Below, piece by piece: positions 1 through 5,996 of a stretch of DNA of 8,470 nt. Both the position numbers and the translations under genes were made by a program. The stretch covers positions 1 through 8,470 of the forward strand of contig JABEVL010000065.1 in the NCBI GenBank assembly GCA_013043995.1, given 5' to 3'. Origin of the DNA: Spirochaetales bacterium. Lineage in GTDB: Bacteria > Spirochaetota > Spirochaetia > JABEVK01. Numbering within the stretch: the stretch's first letter is position 1; each line of letters opens with the position of its first letter. The notes beneath the pieces were generated by a model. The model made no database searches. It was not told the DNA's origin and worked only from the letters and a program-made list of their open reading frames with translations.

Positions 1-1364
1 GGCTCAAGCAGGCCGTGGATCAGAGATCCGATGGGACTGAGGTTGTAAGCTTGAATCTGGGGATGACGTGCAAGATCCGCTTCCAGCCAAGCGCGGTAGA
101 GGTCCATCCGCACGTCCGATAAAACCCACCCGCCTCGGGTCGCTTCGTGCGGGTGACGGGGTAAGCCCGCCAGAAAGCTAAGGCTCTCGGTTTCTGCGGG
201 GATAAGACGAAAAGCCGAACGTAAAAACCTTTCCTCAAACTGGCTCCCCTGGACATGGGTACCCGACCTTGGATAGCCGAGATCCAAACCCGCAAACCAG
301 ACCTGAGACGCCCCCAGGTACAAAGCAAGCGACCAGGCCGCAGTGGCAACAGAGCCCCCCGTTGCCAGTCCTGCACAGGACATCCCGCAGGCTTCTTCCC
401 AGGCTTTTAAAAAAGGAACATTTGAGGTGCCCACGAAGGTGCGCCCCGGAGCCAGGCGGAAAGTTCGAGGGTGAGCGGTCAATTCTGCAACAACTCGGGT
501 ATTTTCTTCCAAAGGTCCATCGACGTGCCGTGCGTTCCAATACTGACCGTCGACTACCACCAGGTAATCCGGCGTGAGACCCGCCCCACGCAACGCGTTC
601 CACGCCGTGTCCACCGCTATTAAAACGTAGGCCTGGCGATTTTCTTTGAGCAGATCCCAGTGTAAAGACAAAGAGGGTCCCGCTGCGGCGATCACGATGG
701 GCCGTCCGCGCTCAACGTCTTTTAAGGCTGATAAAGGTAAAAGGCCCTGCACGAGGCCGTTTTTAACGTGGTGCCGAATCCAAAGTTGATAGAACTTCCG
801 CAAGGTGTCTTCGTTGACTCGGGCTTGGGTGCTCTGTTTTTGCCAGGCCGATTCTAAGGCGCTCATCCACGAGGGGTAGGTTTCGAACGCCCATCGAAAA
901 GGAATCCACTGGGTGTTCCTGAAGTCAAAGCGGTTCCAAAGCCCGGCCGCCACTTCGGGCTCCCCACCCACGATCAGCACAAGTCCCGGATGCTTCCACA
1001 CGGGAGTCAGGTCGTAGGCGTCAAGACTCAAGCGAAAGACCCGGGGGTCCGGCTCTACGACGATCAAGGGAACTTCAGGGTAAAGAGCAACAAAATGCAG
1101 GGCAGCGTATCCGAGTCCCCAGCCTGCCATCAGGGCAACGTCGGTTCCCATTTCGAGCTGCGGTAGCGAGCGCTCAGCATCTTGCAATGGCTTGTACGAA
1201 CTATAGGCCAAACGCCCCCCCAGCTTGAGCGTGGGTACTTGGGAGCGCGACGGTAAAAGCTCAGGTTCTGGAACTCCTGCGGGAATCTGAAGGCTTCCCA
1301 AGGACTCCCACAGACCTGGGAACCTTTCAACCAGGGCCCTGATGTTCGTTTCACGCCAACTCAC
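1..1364 (-). CDS. DUF115 / Maf-like putative glycosyltransferase, C-terminus cut by window edge
   Basis: The frame stays open from a GTG at 1364 to the left edge, giving 454 residues without a stop. An N-terminal Rossmann-like segment has a glycine-rich loop, GWGLGY (residues 81-86), and an acidic strand end, VEPDP (103-107). Just before it lies SSYKPLQDAER, resembling the conserved N-terminal motif of Maf/DUF115 proteins. The DUF115 core follows: IAAAGPSL (225-232, the family's GPS signature) and GSVATAA (337-343), then AGLDLGY (358-364) and H370. Known relatives (Maf) attach nonulosonic acids to flagellin; others make pterin precursors (MptE). Which applies here is not visible. The start is the GTG 10 bases after the PBP stop; its ribosome site is weak (AAGTGAG), so translational coupling to the PBP is likely. 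No ATG occurs in frame before residue 72. Family call firm, function inferred. Confidence 0.85.
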   Translation of the reverse strand, partial: MSWRETNIRALVERFPGLWESLGSLQIPAGVPEPELLPSRSQVPTLKLGGRLAYSSYKPLQDAERSLPQLEMGTDVALMAGWGLGYAALHFVALYPEVPLIVVEPDPRVFRLSLDAYDLTPVWKHPGLVLIVGGEPEVAAGLWNRFDFRNTQWIPFRWAFETYPSWMSALESAWQKQSTQARVNEDTLRKFYQLWIRHHVKNGLVQGLLPLSALKDVERGRPIVIAAAGPSLSLHWDLLKENRQAYVLIAVDTAWNALRGAGLTPDYLVVVDGQYWNARHVDGPLEENTRVVAELTAHPRTFRLAPGRTFVGTSNVPFLKAWEEACGMSCAGLATGGSVATAAWSLALYLGASQVWFAGLDLGYPRSGTHVQGSQFEERFLRSAFRLIPAETESLSFLAGLPRHPHEATRGGWVLSDVRMDLYRAWLEADLARHPQIQAYNLSPIGSLIHGLLE

Positions 1365-1374
1365 GGAAGGGTGC

Positions 1375-3264
1375 TCACTTAAATTCCAACTGAATTGTCA
1401 TTCCTGGAGTTAAGGGTGTCCCCGGTGCAGGAGTCTGGCTGACCACCCAGCCATCCCCATTCATTTGAACTTTCAGGCCTTTCTGATCCAGCAGGGGCAA
1501 CAGGGTTCTTTTTGCAAAACCTTTCAAATCGGGCATCGTCGAACCAAGGGTCAAAACAGGGGGGCTGTTCAAACGAACCTGCGTTGAGTGCTCGATGACC
1601 TTCTCTTCTTTTTTGGGCAAGCCTTCCAAGCGAATCAGTTTTTCTGCCACTTCACGGGCCATGGGCGCAGCGATTCGACCTCCCAGGTAGCTCCAGCCCT
1701 TGGGGTCTTCGATTGTTACATAAACGACATAGCGCGGCTGATCGGCAGGAATAAAAAGCATCGTCGAAGCGATGTAATTGCTGTTGGAATAGGTTCCTGT
1801 AGCGGGGTTGAGTTCTTGAGCTGTTCCCGTTTTACCTGCCATCTGAATGCCGTCAATCTGGGCCCGGAACGCCGTGCCATACTCAACCGTCGACTTGGTC
1901 ATCTGCAGCATTTCGTGCGCAACCTCGGGTTTGATGACTTGCCGGATAGGTTCGCGGTGGGCTTGGTAGAGAACCTCACCCGAGCTGGCGACGACTTTGG
2001 AAACGATATGGGGCTTCAGCAGCAACCCATTGTCGGCCAAGCCCCCCGCAGCCGTGATCATCTGCAAAGCACTCACGCCAATTTCCTGGCCCATAGAAAT
2101 TGTAGCTTTGGATCGGGCTGACCATTCAGAACGCGGTCTGAGCAAACCCGGGGTTTCTCCCACCAGACTGATTCCTGTCGGGCGCCCAAAGCCCCAATTG
2201 TGGACATAAGTGTCAAAAGTTTTTTCATCCATCAGGTCTGATGCTTGGGCAGTCCCGACGTTGCTGGAATACGTCAAAATGCCCTGGGCGTCCAGAATCC
2301 CATAACTTCCCAGGTCGGTGATCCGGATGACGGAACCATCGGGCAATTTCCTCAGATAGACCCCATCGCACACAAACTTCATGGTCGGAGTCAAAACCCC
2401 TGAATCAAGAAAAGAAGAGATGGAGAAGAGTTTAAAGACGGACCCTGGTTCGTAGGCACGAACCAAAATACTGTCGGACAGCTGATCCGAGTTGTAATCT
2501 GAAAAATGATTGGGGTCGAAACTGGGGCTCGTCACCCAAACCTTGATGTTGCCATCTTCAGGGTTGATCACCAGGATGTTAATCCGCTTGGCTTTGTTCG
2601 CGATCAGATTTGCATCGGCAATTTTCTGGGCCTCATATTCCAAATCCAGGTCCAAGGTCAACCAAACAGAGGCTCCCATCGCCGTTTTAGGCACCCCCTC
2701 TCCTACCTGCACAGGGGCCAGGATGTTGTTGTACGAATACTCGATACCAGCCAGACCGACATTATCGGTTCCGACGTACCCGACAACAGAGGCCCCGATT
2801 TCTTTTTGGGGATAGCTTCTTCCAAACTCAGGGTTGAGTTCTACGCCTGAAAGTCCGCCGGCAGCCTTGGCCGCGCGTATCAGCTCTGCTTCATTTTGGC
2901 TCACGGGACGTTTTAAGTACTGAAAATTGGGCCCCTCGTTAAAACGCCTCAAAAGTTCGGCCTCGCTGAGACCCAGAATGGACGCCAAAGCGTGGGCCGT
3001 CGCAACCTTGTCCTTGACTTGTGGCAACCAAATTGAAGCCGACTCCTGTCTTGTGCTGACCGCAAAAAGCCTTCCTTGGTCATCCAGAATCGGCCCGCGC
3101 TCGACTTTAGAAAAGCGGAGCTCGGTGTGTGAAGAAACAGGCTGGACAACCATCACCACGGCGTAGACGGTCAAGAGACTGAGCCCCAGAAATGCCGTGA
3201 ATCCAAAAAAAGCCCACCAACGCCAAGGAAGTTTGACTGACGGAGCTCCCTTTTTCAAACTCAA
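1375..3264 (-). CDS. ftsI: FtsI/SpoVD-type class B penicillin-binding protein with C-terminal PASTA domain
   Basis: Peptidoglycan DD-transpeptidase, 629 residues with this start. A short cytoplasmic tail and one membrane span (about 16-41) are followed by the class B pedestal, with RGPILDDQGR at 56-65. The transpeptidase motifs are all present: SVFK (275-278, acylated Ser275), SSN (333-335) inside a YSSNVG context typical of FtsI rather than PBP2, and KTGTAQ (478-483). A PASTA domain occupies about 573-628. FtsI enzymes cross-link septal wall at division; PASTA may bind uncross-linked wall or partner proteins. I chose the TTG at 3264 because GGGGAGG sits 8 bases upstream and TTGA overlaps the lepB stop. 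A TTG at 3309 would add 15 residues but has no ribosome site. It lies between lepB and the DUF115 gene in one apparent operon. SpoVD-like naming is an alternative. Confidence 0.93.
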   Translation of the reverse strand: MSLKKGAPSVKLPWRWWAFFGFTAFLGLSLLTVYAVVMVVQPVSSHTELRFSKVERGPILDDQGRLFAVSTRQESASIWLPQVKDKVATAHALASILGLSEAELLRRFNEGPNFQYLKRPVSQNEAELIRAAKAAGGLSGVELNPEFGRSYPQKEIGASVVGYVGTDNVGLAGIEYSYNNILAPVQVGEGVPKTAMGASVWLTLDLDLEYEAQKIADANLIANKAKRINILVINPEDGNIKVWVTSPSFDPNHFSDYNSDQLSDSILVRAYEPGSVFKLFSISSFLDSGVLTPTMKFVCDGVYLRKLPDGSVIRITDLGSYGILDAQGILTYSSNVGTAQASDLMDEKTFDTYVHNWGFGRPTGISLVGETPGLLRPRSEWSARSKATISMGQEIGVSALQMITAAGGLADNGLLLKPHIVSKVVASSGEVLYQAHREPIRQVIKPEVAHEMLQMTKSTVEYGTAFRAQIDGIQMAGKTGTAQELNPATGTYSNSNYIASTMLFIPADQPRYVVYVTIEDPKGWSYLGGRIAAPMAREVAEKLIRLEGLPKKEEKVIEHSTQVRLNSPPVLTLGSTMPDLKGFAKRTLLPLLDQKGLKVQMNGDGWVVSQTPAPGTPLTPGMTIQLEFK

Positions 3265-3758
3265 TTCAAGAGCCTCCCCAAAACCTGGGTCTGCGGAATA
3301 AATCCCCAATCGCGCGAATCTTCAGACACAGAACTGTTGTCCCCTAAGACAAACACCATTCCTGAGGGAACGTTAGAAACAGAACTCAGCCAGTACGCCT
3401 CAGCGTCACTCAGCGGAACAACCCTCTGGCCGATCAAAAGTTTCTTTCCCATGACCCTGAGCGTGGTCCCAGAAACCCCTGCGATTCTTTTGACAATCAG
3501 TTTTCCATCTGCAGGGTCTTTCAAAATAACCGGATCTCCTATCCTAGGGGCTTTCCAGAACCACCAGTAACCCCCTATAATGGGGTTCGGTAGCCCGTAG
3601 GCCCATCGGTTAATGAAAATGATTTGACCGCTGTGGTATCTTGGCTTCATCGAGGGCCCGCTCACTTGTGAGACACCCACGACCGCCCATGAAACAAAGA
3701 TGAGGAAAATGGCACCGACGAGAAAAGCCGGCAAAATTCCGAAGCGGAGATTCTTCAT
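3261..3758 (-). CDS. lepB: Signal peptidase I
   Basis: Membrane-bound serine protease (family S26) that removes signal peptides from proteins exported by Sec or Tat. The 165-residue product has one N-terminal membrane span (about 8-28), then SGPSMKP (33-39) with nucleophile Ser36. IVKRIAG (88-94) carries the general-base Lys90, and GDNSSVSEDSRDWG (139-152) matches the conserved GDN..S.DSR.(F/W)G box. It is small for the family and has an aromatic-rich stretch, GYWWFWK (63-69), just before the strand leading to Lys90. The ATG at 3758 is preferred because it directly precedes the membrane span; an open frame continues 29 codons further but would overlap the divergent M23 start. Its TGA overlaps the TTG of the downstream PBP, so the two are probably translationally coupled. 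It is the first gene of the left-hand minus-strand operon. Confidence 0.93.
   Translation of the reverse strand: MKNLRFGILPAFLVGAIFLIFVSWAVVGVSQVSGPSMKPRYHSGQIIFINRWAYGLPNPIIGGYWWFWKAPRIGDPVILKDPADGKLIVKRIAGVSGTTLRVMGKKLLIGQRVVPLSDAEAYWLSSVSNVPSGMVFVLGDNSSVSEDSRDWGFIPQTQVLGRLLN
3273..3279 (-). promoter_or_regulatory. Ribosome binding site fixing the PBP start
   Basis: GGGGAGG on the minus strand lies inside the last codons of lepB, 8 bases before the TTG at 3264. It supports that TTG as the PBP start over the unsupported TTG at 3309. Confidence 0.7.
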
Positions 3759-3769
3759 GGCGGAATTCC

Positions 3770-3798
3770 ATCTTAATGATCCCCCCTGTCGTTGTCGA
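3770..3798 (-). promoter_or_regulatory. Possible sigma-70-type promoter for lepB
   Basis: On the minus strand, TCGACA (5 of 6 matches to the -35 consensus) is followed 17 bases later by TAAGAT (4 of 6 matches to the -10). The -10 ends 11 bases before the lepB ATG, so the leader would be only a few bases long. Pattern reading only. Confidence 0.35.
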
Positions 3799-3809
3799 TA
3801 CATAAAATC

Positions 3810-3816
3810 GGAGGGG
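3810..3816 (+). promoter_or_regulatory. Ribosome binding site fixing the M23 peptidase start
   Basis: GGAGGGG is spaced 5 bases from the GTG at 3822. The upstream in-frame TTG at 3792 lacks such a site, so GTG is chosen. The overlapping A/T-rich TAAAAT at 3803-3808 looks like a -10 but would start transcription within or past this site, so it is not called a promoter. Confidence 0.75.
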
Positions 3817-3821
3817 ACATC

Positions 3822-4934
3822 GTGAAGGTACCGATGCAGGGACAAAAAGTTTCTAGAAAGGGGACTTCACCAAAGTCCCTCGTTTTTTCGCCGAAATCAA
3901 GCAGATCAAAAGGACTGGATTTTTCAGTTCTCACAGGTGGCTTGGACGCCTTGGAAGGGGCTCTTCGTAACGGGATCTCTCGATCACCGTTCCTGACTCT
4001 CCCCTACATCGTGGCCCTGCCCGTCTTTATACTTTTACTGGGAGTCTTGTCACCATGGATGACACCGGGGCGCGACTTCAGCCTCCATGGGGCTGTTTTG
4101 CAAATCCCGCACGATGGAAAATTGCCGGCACTTCTCGAAAACACGGCACCGCTGTCGGGAGTACCCGCTTTAGTAGCCGACACCTCGGTGCCTCAGCCGC
4201 CGTCACCGCAACGTGTTGTTACCCAGACTTACACGGTGCAGCCGGGCGACGTCCTTTCCGTCATAGCCAACCGCTTTAATCTGAATTTAGGGACAATCAT
4301 CAGTTGGAACAACATCCAGAATGTTCGCCATATCTACCCAGGTTCAAAGCTCATCATCCCCAGTGCTGATGGTCTGCTGTACGTCGTCAAAAACGGCGAC
4401 AGCCTCACTTCGATTGCACGCGCCCACAATCTTTCCTATGAAGACATCCTACAAGCCAATGGCTTGAAAACCCCCGTTGTTGTCTCTGGGCAACGACTCT
4501 TCCTGCCGGGTGCCACTCTTTCTGCCTGGGATCTCAAACAAGCCCTAGGAACTTTGTTCATCTATCCCGCACGAGGAGTCATCACGAGTCCTTTCGGCTG
4601 GCGCCGCGACCCCTTTACGGGTGTCAGGACCTTCCACAACGGTATCGACCTGGCTAACTATGCAGGGACTCCAGTGCACGCTTCCATGGCAGGGCGCGTC
4701 GTTGACATGGGCTTTAATTCAGGTTATGGAAACTACGTCGTCCTGAGCCATGAAGGCGGTTTTCAAACGCTTTACGGACACCTGAGAGCCTTTGAGGTTT
4801 CTCAAGGTGAGTGGGTTGAACAGGGTCAGGTGATCGGACGAATGGGGAGCACTGGGTACAGCACAGGCCCCCACGTTCACTTTTCAATCTTTTTAAGAAA
4901 TCGTGCCGTCAACCCGCTGAATTATCTGTACTGA
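3822..4934 (+). CDS. Membrane-anchored LysM + M23 peptidoglycan endopeptidase
   Basis: Product of 370 residues. An unusually long, basic cytoplasmic tail (about 1-56) precedes a single membrane span (about 57-78), so the protein is anchored rather than released. After a linker come two LysM peptidoglycan-binding repeats at about 136-180 (beginning YTVQPGDVLS) and 186-229 (YVVKNGDSLT). A Pro-rich stretch (PQPPSPQ, 124-130) precedes the first. The M23 (LytM/lysostaphin) domain spans about 247-366 and keeps its zinc and catalytic residues: H272 and D276 in HNGIDLA, H320 in YGH, and H351 and H353 in HVHF. It is therefore expected to be an active endopeptidase, unlike degenerate EnvC/NlpD activators. 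It probably acts in periplasmic wall remodelling. It is divergent from lepB with 63 bp between starts. Start choice rests on the strong ribosome site. Substrate bond is not visible. Confidence 0.93.
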   Translation: MKVPMQGQKVSRKGTSPKSLVFSPKSSRSKGLDFSVLTGGLDALEGALRNGISRSPFLTLPYIVALPVFILLLGVLSPWMTPGRDFSLHGAVLQIPHDGKLPALLENTAPLSGVPALVADTSVPQPPSPQRVVTQTYTVQPGDVLSVIANRFNLNLGTIISWNNIQNVRHIYPGSKLIIPSADGLLYVVKNGDSLTSIARAHNLSYEDILQANGLKTPVVVSGQRLFLPGATLSAWDLKQALGTLFIYPARGVITSPFGWRRDPFTGVRTFHNGIDLANYAGTPVHASMAGRVVDMGFNSGYGNYVVLSHEGGFQTLYGHLRAFEVSQGEWVEQGQVIGRMGSTGYSTGPHVHFSIFLRNRAVNPLNYLY

Positions 4935-4941
4935 CCTGCAG

Positions 4942-4966
4942 GCGGAGAGTCATAAGGACTCTCCGC
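4942..4966. repeat. Perfect 10-bp inverted repeat (hairpin) between M23 and small peptide genes
   Basis: GCGGAGAGTC and GACTCTCCGC are exact reverse complements separated by the 5-base loop ATAAG. It begins 7 bases after the M23 stop and ends 15 bases before the next ribosome site. Neither strand has a following T-run, so it is not a standard intrinsic terminator. It could protect the M23 transcript's 3' end, dampen read-through, or act as a leader structure for the small gene. Confidence 0.8.
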
Positions 4967-4981
4967 TCCAACAAAAAGTGT

Positions 4982-4988
4982 GGAGGGG
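4982..4988 (+). promoter_or_regulatory. Ribosome binding site of the small exported peptide gene
   Basis: GGAGGGG is spaced 7 bases from the ATG at 4996 and is identical to the M23 site. It is the main evidence that this short frame is translated. AGGG (4984-4987) could pair with CCCT (4992-4995), a weak local fold over the site. Confidence 0.65.
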
Positions 4989-4995
4989 AATCCCT

Positions 4996-5127
4996 ATGCG
5001 AAAAATTGTAATCGGTCTTGTTCTGCTGTTTGCTGTTTTTACGTTTTTGAGCGCCCTGGGAGCCCCGGCTTCTCCGGCCAACACAGCTCCAGAAGCTGGG
5101 ATTCCTACTTCTCAACCGGGTCGGTAA
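4996..5127 (+). CDS. Small exported peptide (43 residues), unrecognised
   Basis: ATG to TAA gives 43 residues. The first 20 or so (MRKIVIGLVLLFAVF...) form a textbook signal sequence: two basic residues, a long hydrophobic core, then ALGA-type small residues suited to signal peptidase I. The remaining 20 or so residues are Pro/Ala/Ser/Thr-rich with no Cys, so it is not a lipoprotein and has no obvious fold. A perfect-consensus ribosome site lies 7 bases upstream. It is 61 bases after the M23 gene on the same strand, so it may be co-transcribed, although a hairpin lies between. Its last 16 bases overlap the end of the oppositely oriented M28 gene. I do not recognise a family. A longer GTG frame from 4980 exists but reads antisense through the M28 gene and is rejected. 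It could be a small wall-associated or secreted peptide, or a single-span membrane peptide. Confidence 0.6.
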   Translation: MRKIVIGLVLLFAVFTFLSALGAPASPANTAPEAGIPTSQPGR

Positions 5128-5924
5128 GGCAGCTGATCAATTCGGTCCAACAGCTTTTGGAGCAAAATCTTGCTTTGGGGCCAGAGTCTCTCGGGCAGAT
5201 CTTGGCTCGTGTGCATCGTCCTCCAAGCCTCGGGGAGGCTGGATTCCATGGGGTTGTTTTTTCTTTCTTTTTGATACTTTAAGGCCTGTTTACGGGGTAG
5301 TAAGCTGATTTGGACGGCAGGGATGCCCGACCAAAGAAAACCCAGGTCGTCAGAAAAAGGGGTGTCAATTTCAATAAAGTCACCAGCGTCGGTCCCGGCC
5401 AAAAGACGGCGCGTCCATAGCCTTAGGGCTTTTGTCGCAGGATCGTCAGCCAAGCCGATGCCAGCTTTTAAGTGTTCGCTCAGGTGCCCCAAGACGAAAG
5501 TGTCCCCGATCCCGCACATGTCTAAGACCACGACGCGAGGTACCCGGTGAACCGACTTCCAGAAGTCTCCCAAAAGCCGAGCGCCCTGCATGCTCGCTGG
5601 TCGTTCCCCGAAAACTTCTTCACCGTCTGTAAAAATGACCCGATGAGAGCTTCGTTCCGTGGAACGCGCCAAATAATTTAAGAGGTGAAAAACGCTGGCC
5701 GAATTATCATTAGCTCCTGGGGTACCAGGTTGACGATCGTAATGTGCGACCAAAACTAGTTCGCCCGCTAAAGGAAGGCCATTCTTTGACTGCCAATGAT
5801 TCCAGGGTCCCGTCTGAATCTGACAAGGGGTGTAACCAAGCTCAACAAGGGTGTCCCGAAGGACTTCAGAGCGGGAAATCTCAGGTGAACAGAATTGTAC
5901 CAGCCAATTTTCGTCCAAAGCCAT
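5112..5924 (-). CDS. M28-family zinc metallopeptidase (aminopeptidase-like)
   Basis: Product of 270 residues with the full set of M28 two-zinc residues: H61 in VAHYD, D73 in GANDNSAS, the E102-E103 pair in TDGEE, D135 in VLDMCG, and H238 near the C-terminus in TMHTSQD. SDDLGFLWSGIPAVQIS (191-207) matches the family's late (S/T)D...GIPa segment. M28 enzymes are usually aminopeptidases; glutaminyl cyclases share the fold and most ligands, so substrate and even reaction remain open. There is no signal peptide or membrane segment, so it should be cytoplasmic, unlike many secreted M28 members. The ATG at 5924 is chosen; a GAGG sits too close (2-3 bases) to be a standard ribosome site, while a TTG two codons later would have better spacing. 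It is divergent from dacA and overlaps the end of the small peptide gene by 16 bases. Confidence 0.85.
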   Translation of the reverse strand: MALDENWLVQFCSPEISRSEVLRDTLVELGYTPCQIQTGPWNHWQSKNGLPLAGELVLVAHYDRQPGTPGANDNSASVFHLLNYLARSTERSSHRVIFTDGEEVFGERPASMQGARLLGDFWKSVHRVPRVVVLDMCGIGDTFVLGHLSEHLKAGIGLADDPATKALRLWTRRLLAGTDAGDFIEIDTPFSDDLGFLWSGIPAVQISLLPRKQALKYQKERKNNPMESSLPEAWRTMHTSQDLPERLWPQSKILLQKLLDRIDQLPYRPG

Positions 5925-5931
5925 ACCCTCA

Positions 5932-5961
5932 CTTTTAACACGTTCGCCCTGCTCATGTCTT
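5932..5961 (-). promoter_or_regulatory. Possible promoter for the M28 peptidase gene
   Basis: On the minus strand AAGACA (4 of 6) is followed 18 bases later by TAAAAG (4 of 6), which carries an extended-minus-10 TG one base upstream. The -10 ends 7 bases before the ATG at 5924, so transcription could begin at the start codon. The -35 overlaps the -35 of the dacA promoter on the other strand. Confidence 0.3.
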
Positions 5962-5989
5962 GACCGTCGAGCAACTAGACTGTTAATGT
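5960..5989 (+). promoter_or_regulatory. Possible extended -10 promoter for dacA, giving a leaderless mRNA
   Basis: TTGACC (5 of 6, positions 5960-5965) is followed 18 bases later by TAATGT (5984-5989), with TG one base before it. The -10 ends 7 bases before the dacA ATG, and no Shine-Dalgarno sequence precedes that ATG. Together these suggest that transcription starts at or next to the start codon. Confidence 0.45.
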
Positions 5990-5996
5990 TTCCGGC

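Noticed and set aside
235..603. 122-codon minus-strand frame within the DUF115 gene
   Set aside because: It is in a different frame from the continuous 454-residue DUF115 reading frame, which carries the family signatures. I considered a frameshift but the DUF115 frame is unbroken across it.
1588..2121. 177-codon open frame on the plus strand inside the PBP gene
   Set aside because: It lies wholly antisense to a well-supported transpeptidase domain, has no ribosome site or recognisable motif, and reads like the reverse of a codon-biased gene.
3803..3808. TAAAAT as the -10 of the M23 gene promoter
   Set aside because: No -35 lies at proper distance and the start site would cut into or past the strong ribosome site that the gene evidently uses.
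3759..3845. 29-residue N-terminal extension of signal peptidase I
   Set aside because: The extension is polar and unlike the family, overlaps the divergent M23 start and ribosome site, and the ATG at 3758 sits right before the membrane span.
4942..4966. Hairpin as a standard Rho-independent terminator for the M23 gene
   Set aside because: No T-run follows on either strand, so it was recorded as an inverted repeat only.
4980..5282. 100-codon GTG frame on the plus strand overlapping the small peptide gene
   Set aside because: It begins inside the ribosome site of the 43-codon gene, is Cys/Arg-rich without motifs, and runs antisense through the M28 coding region.
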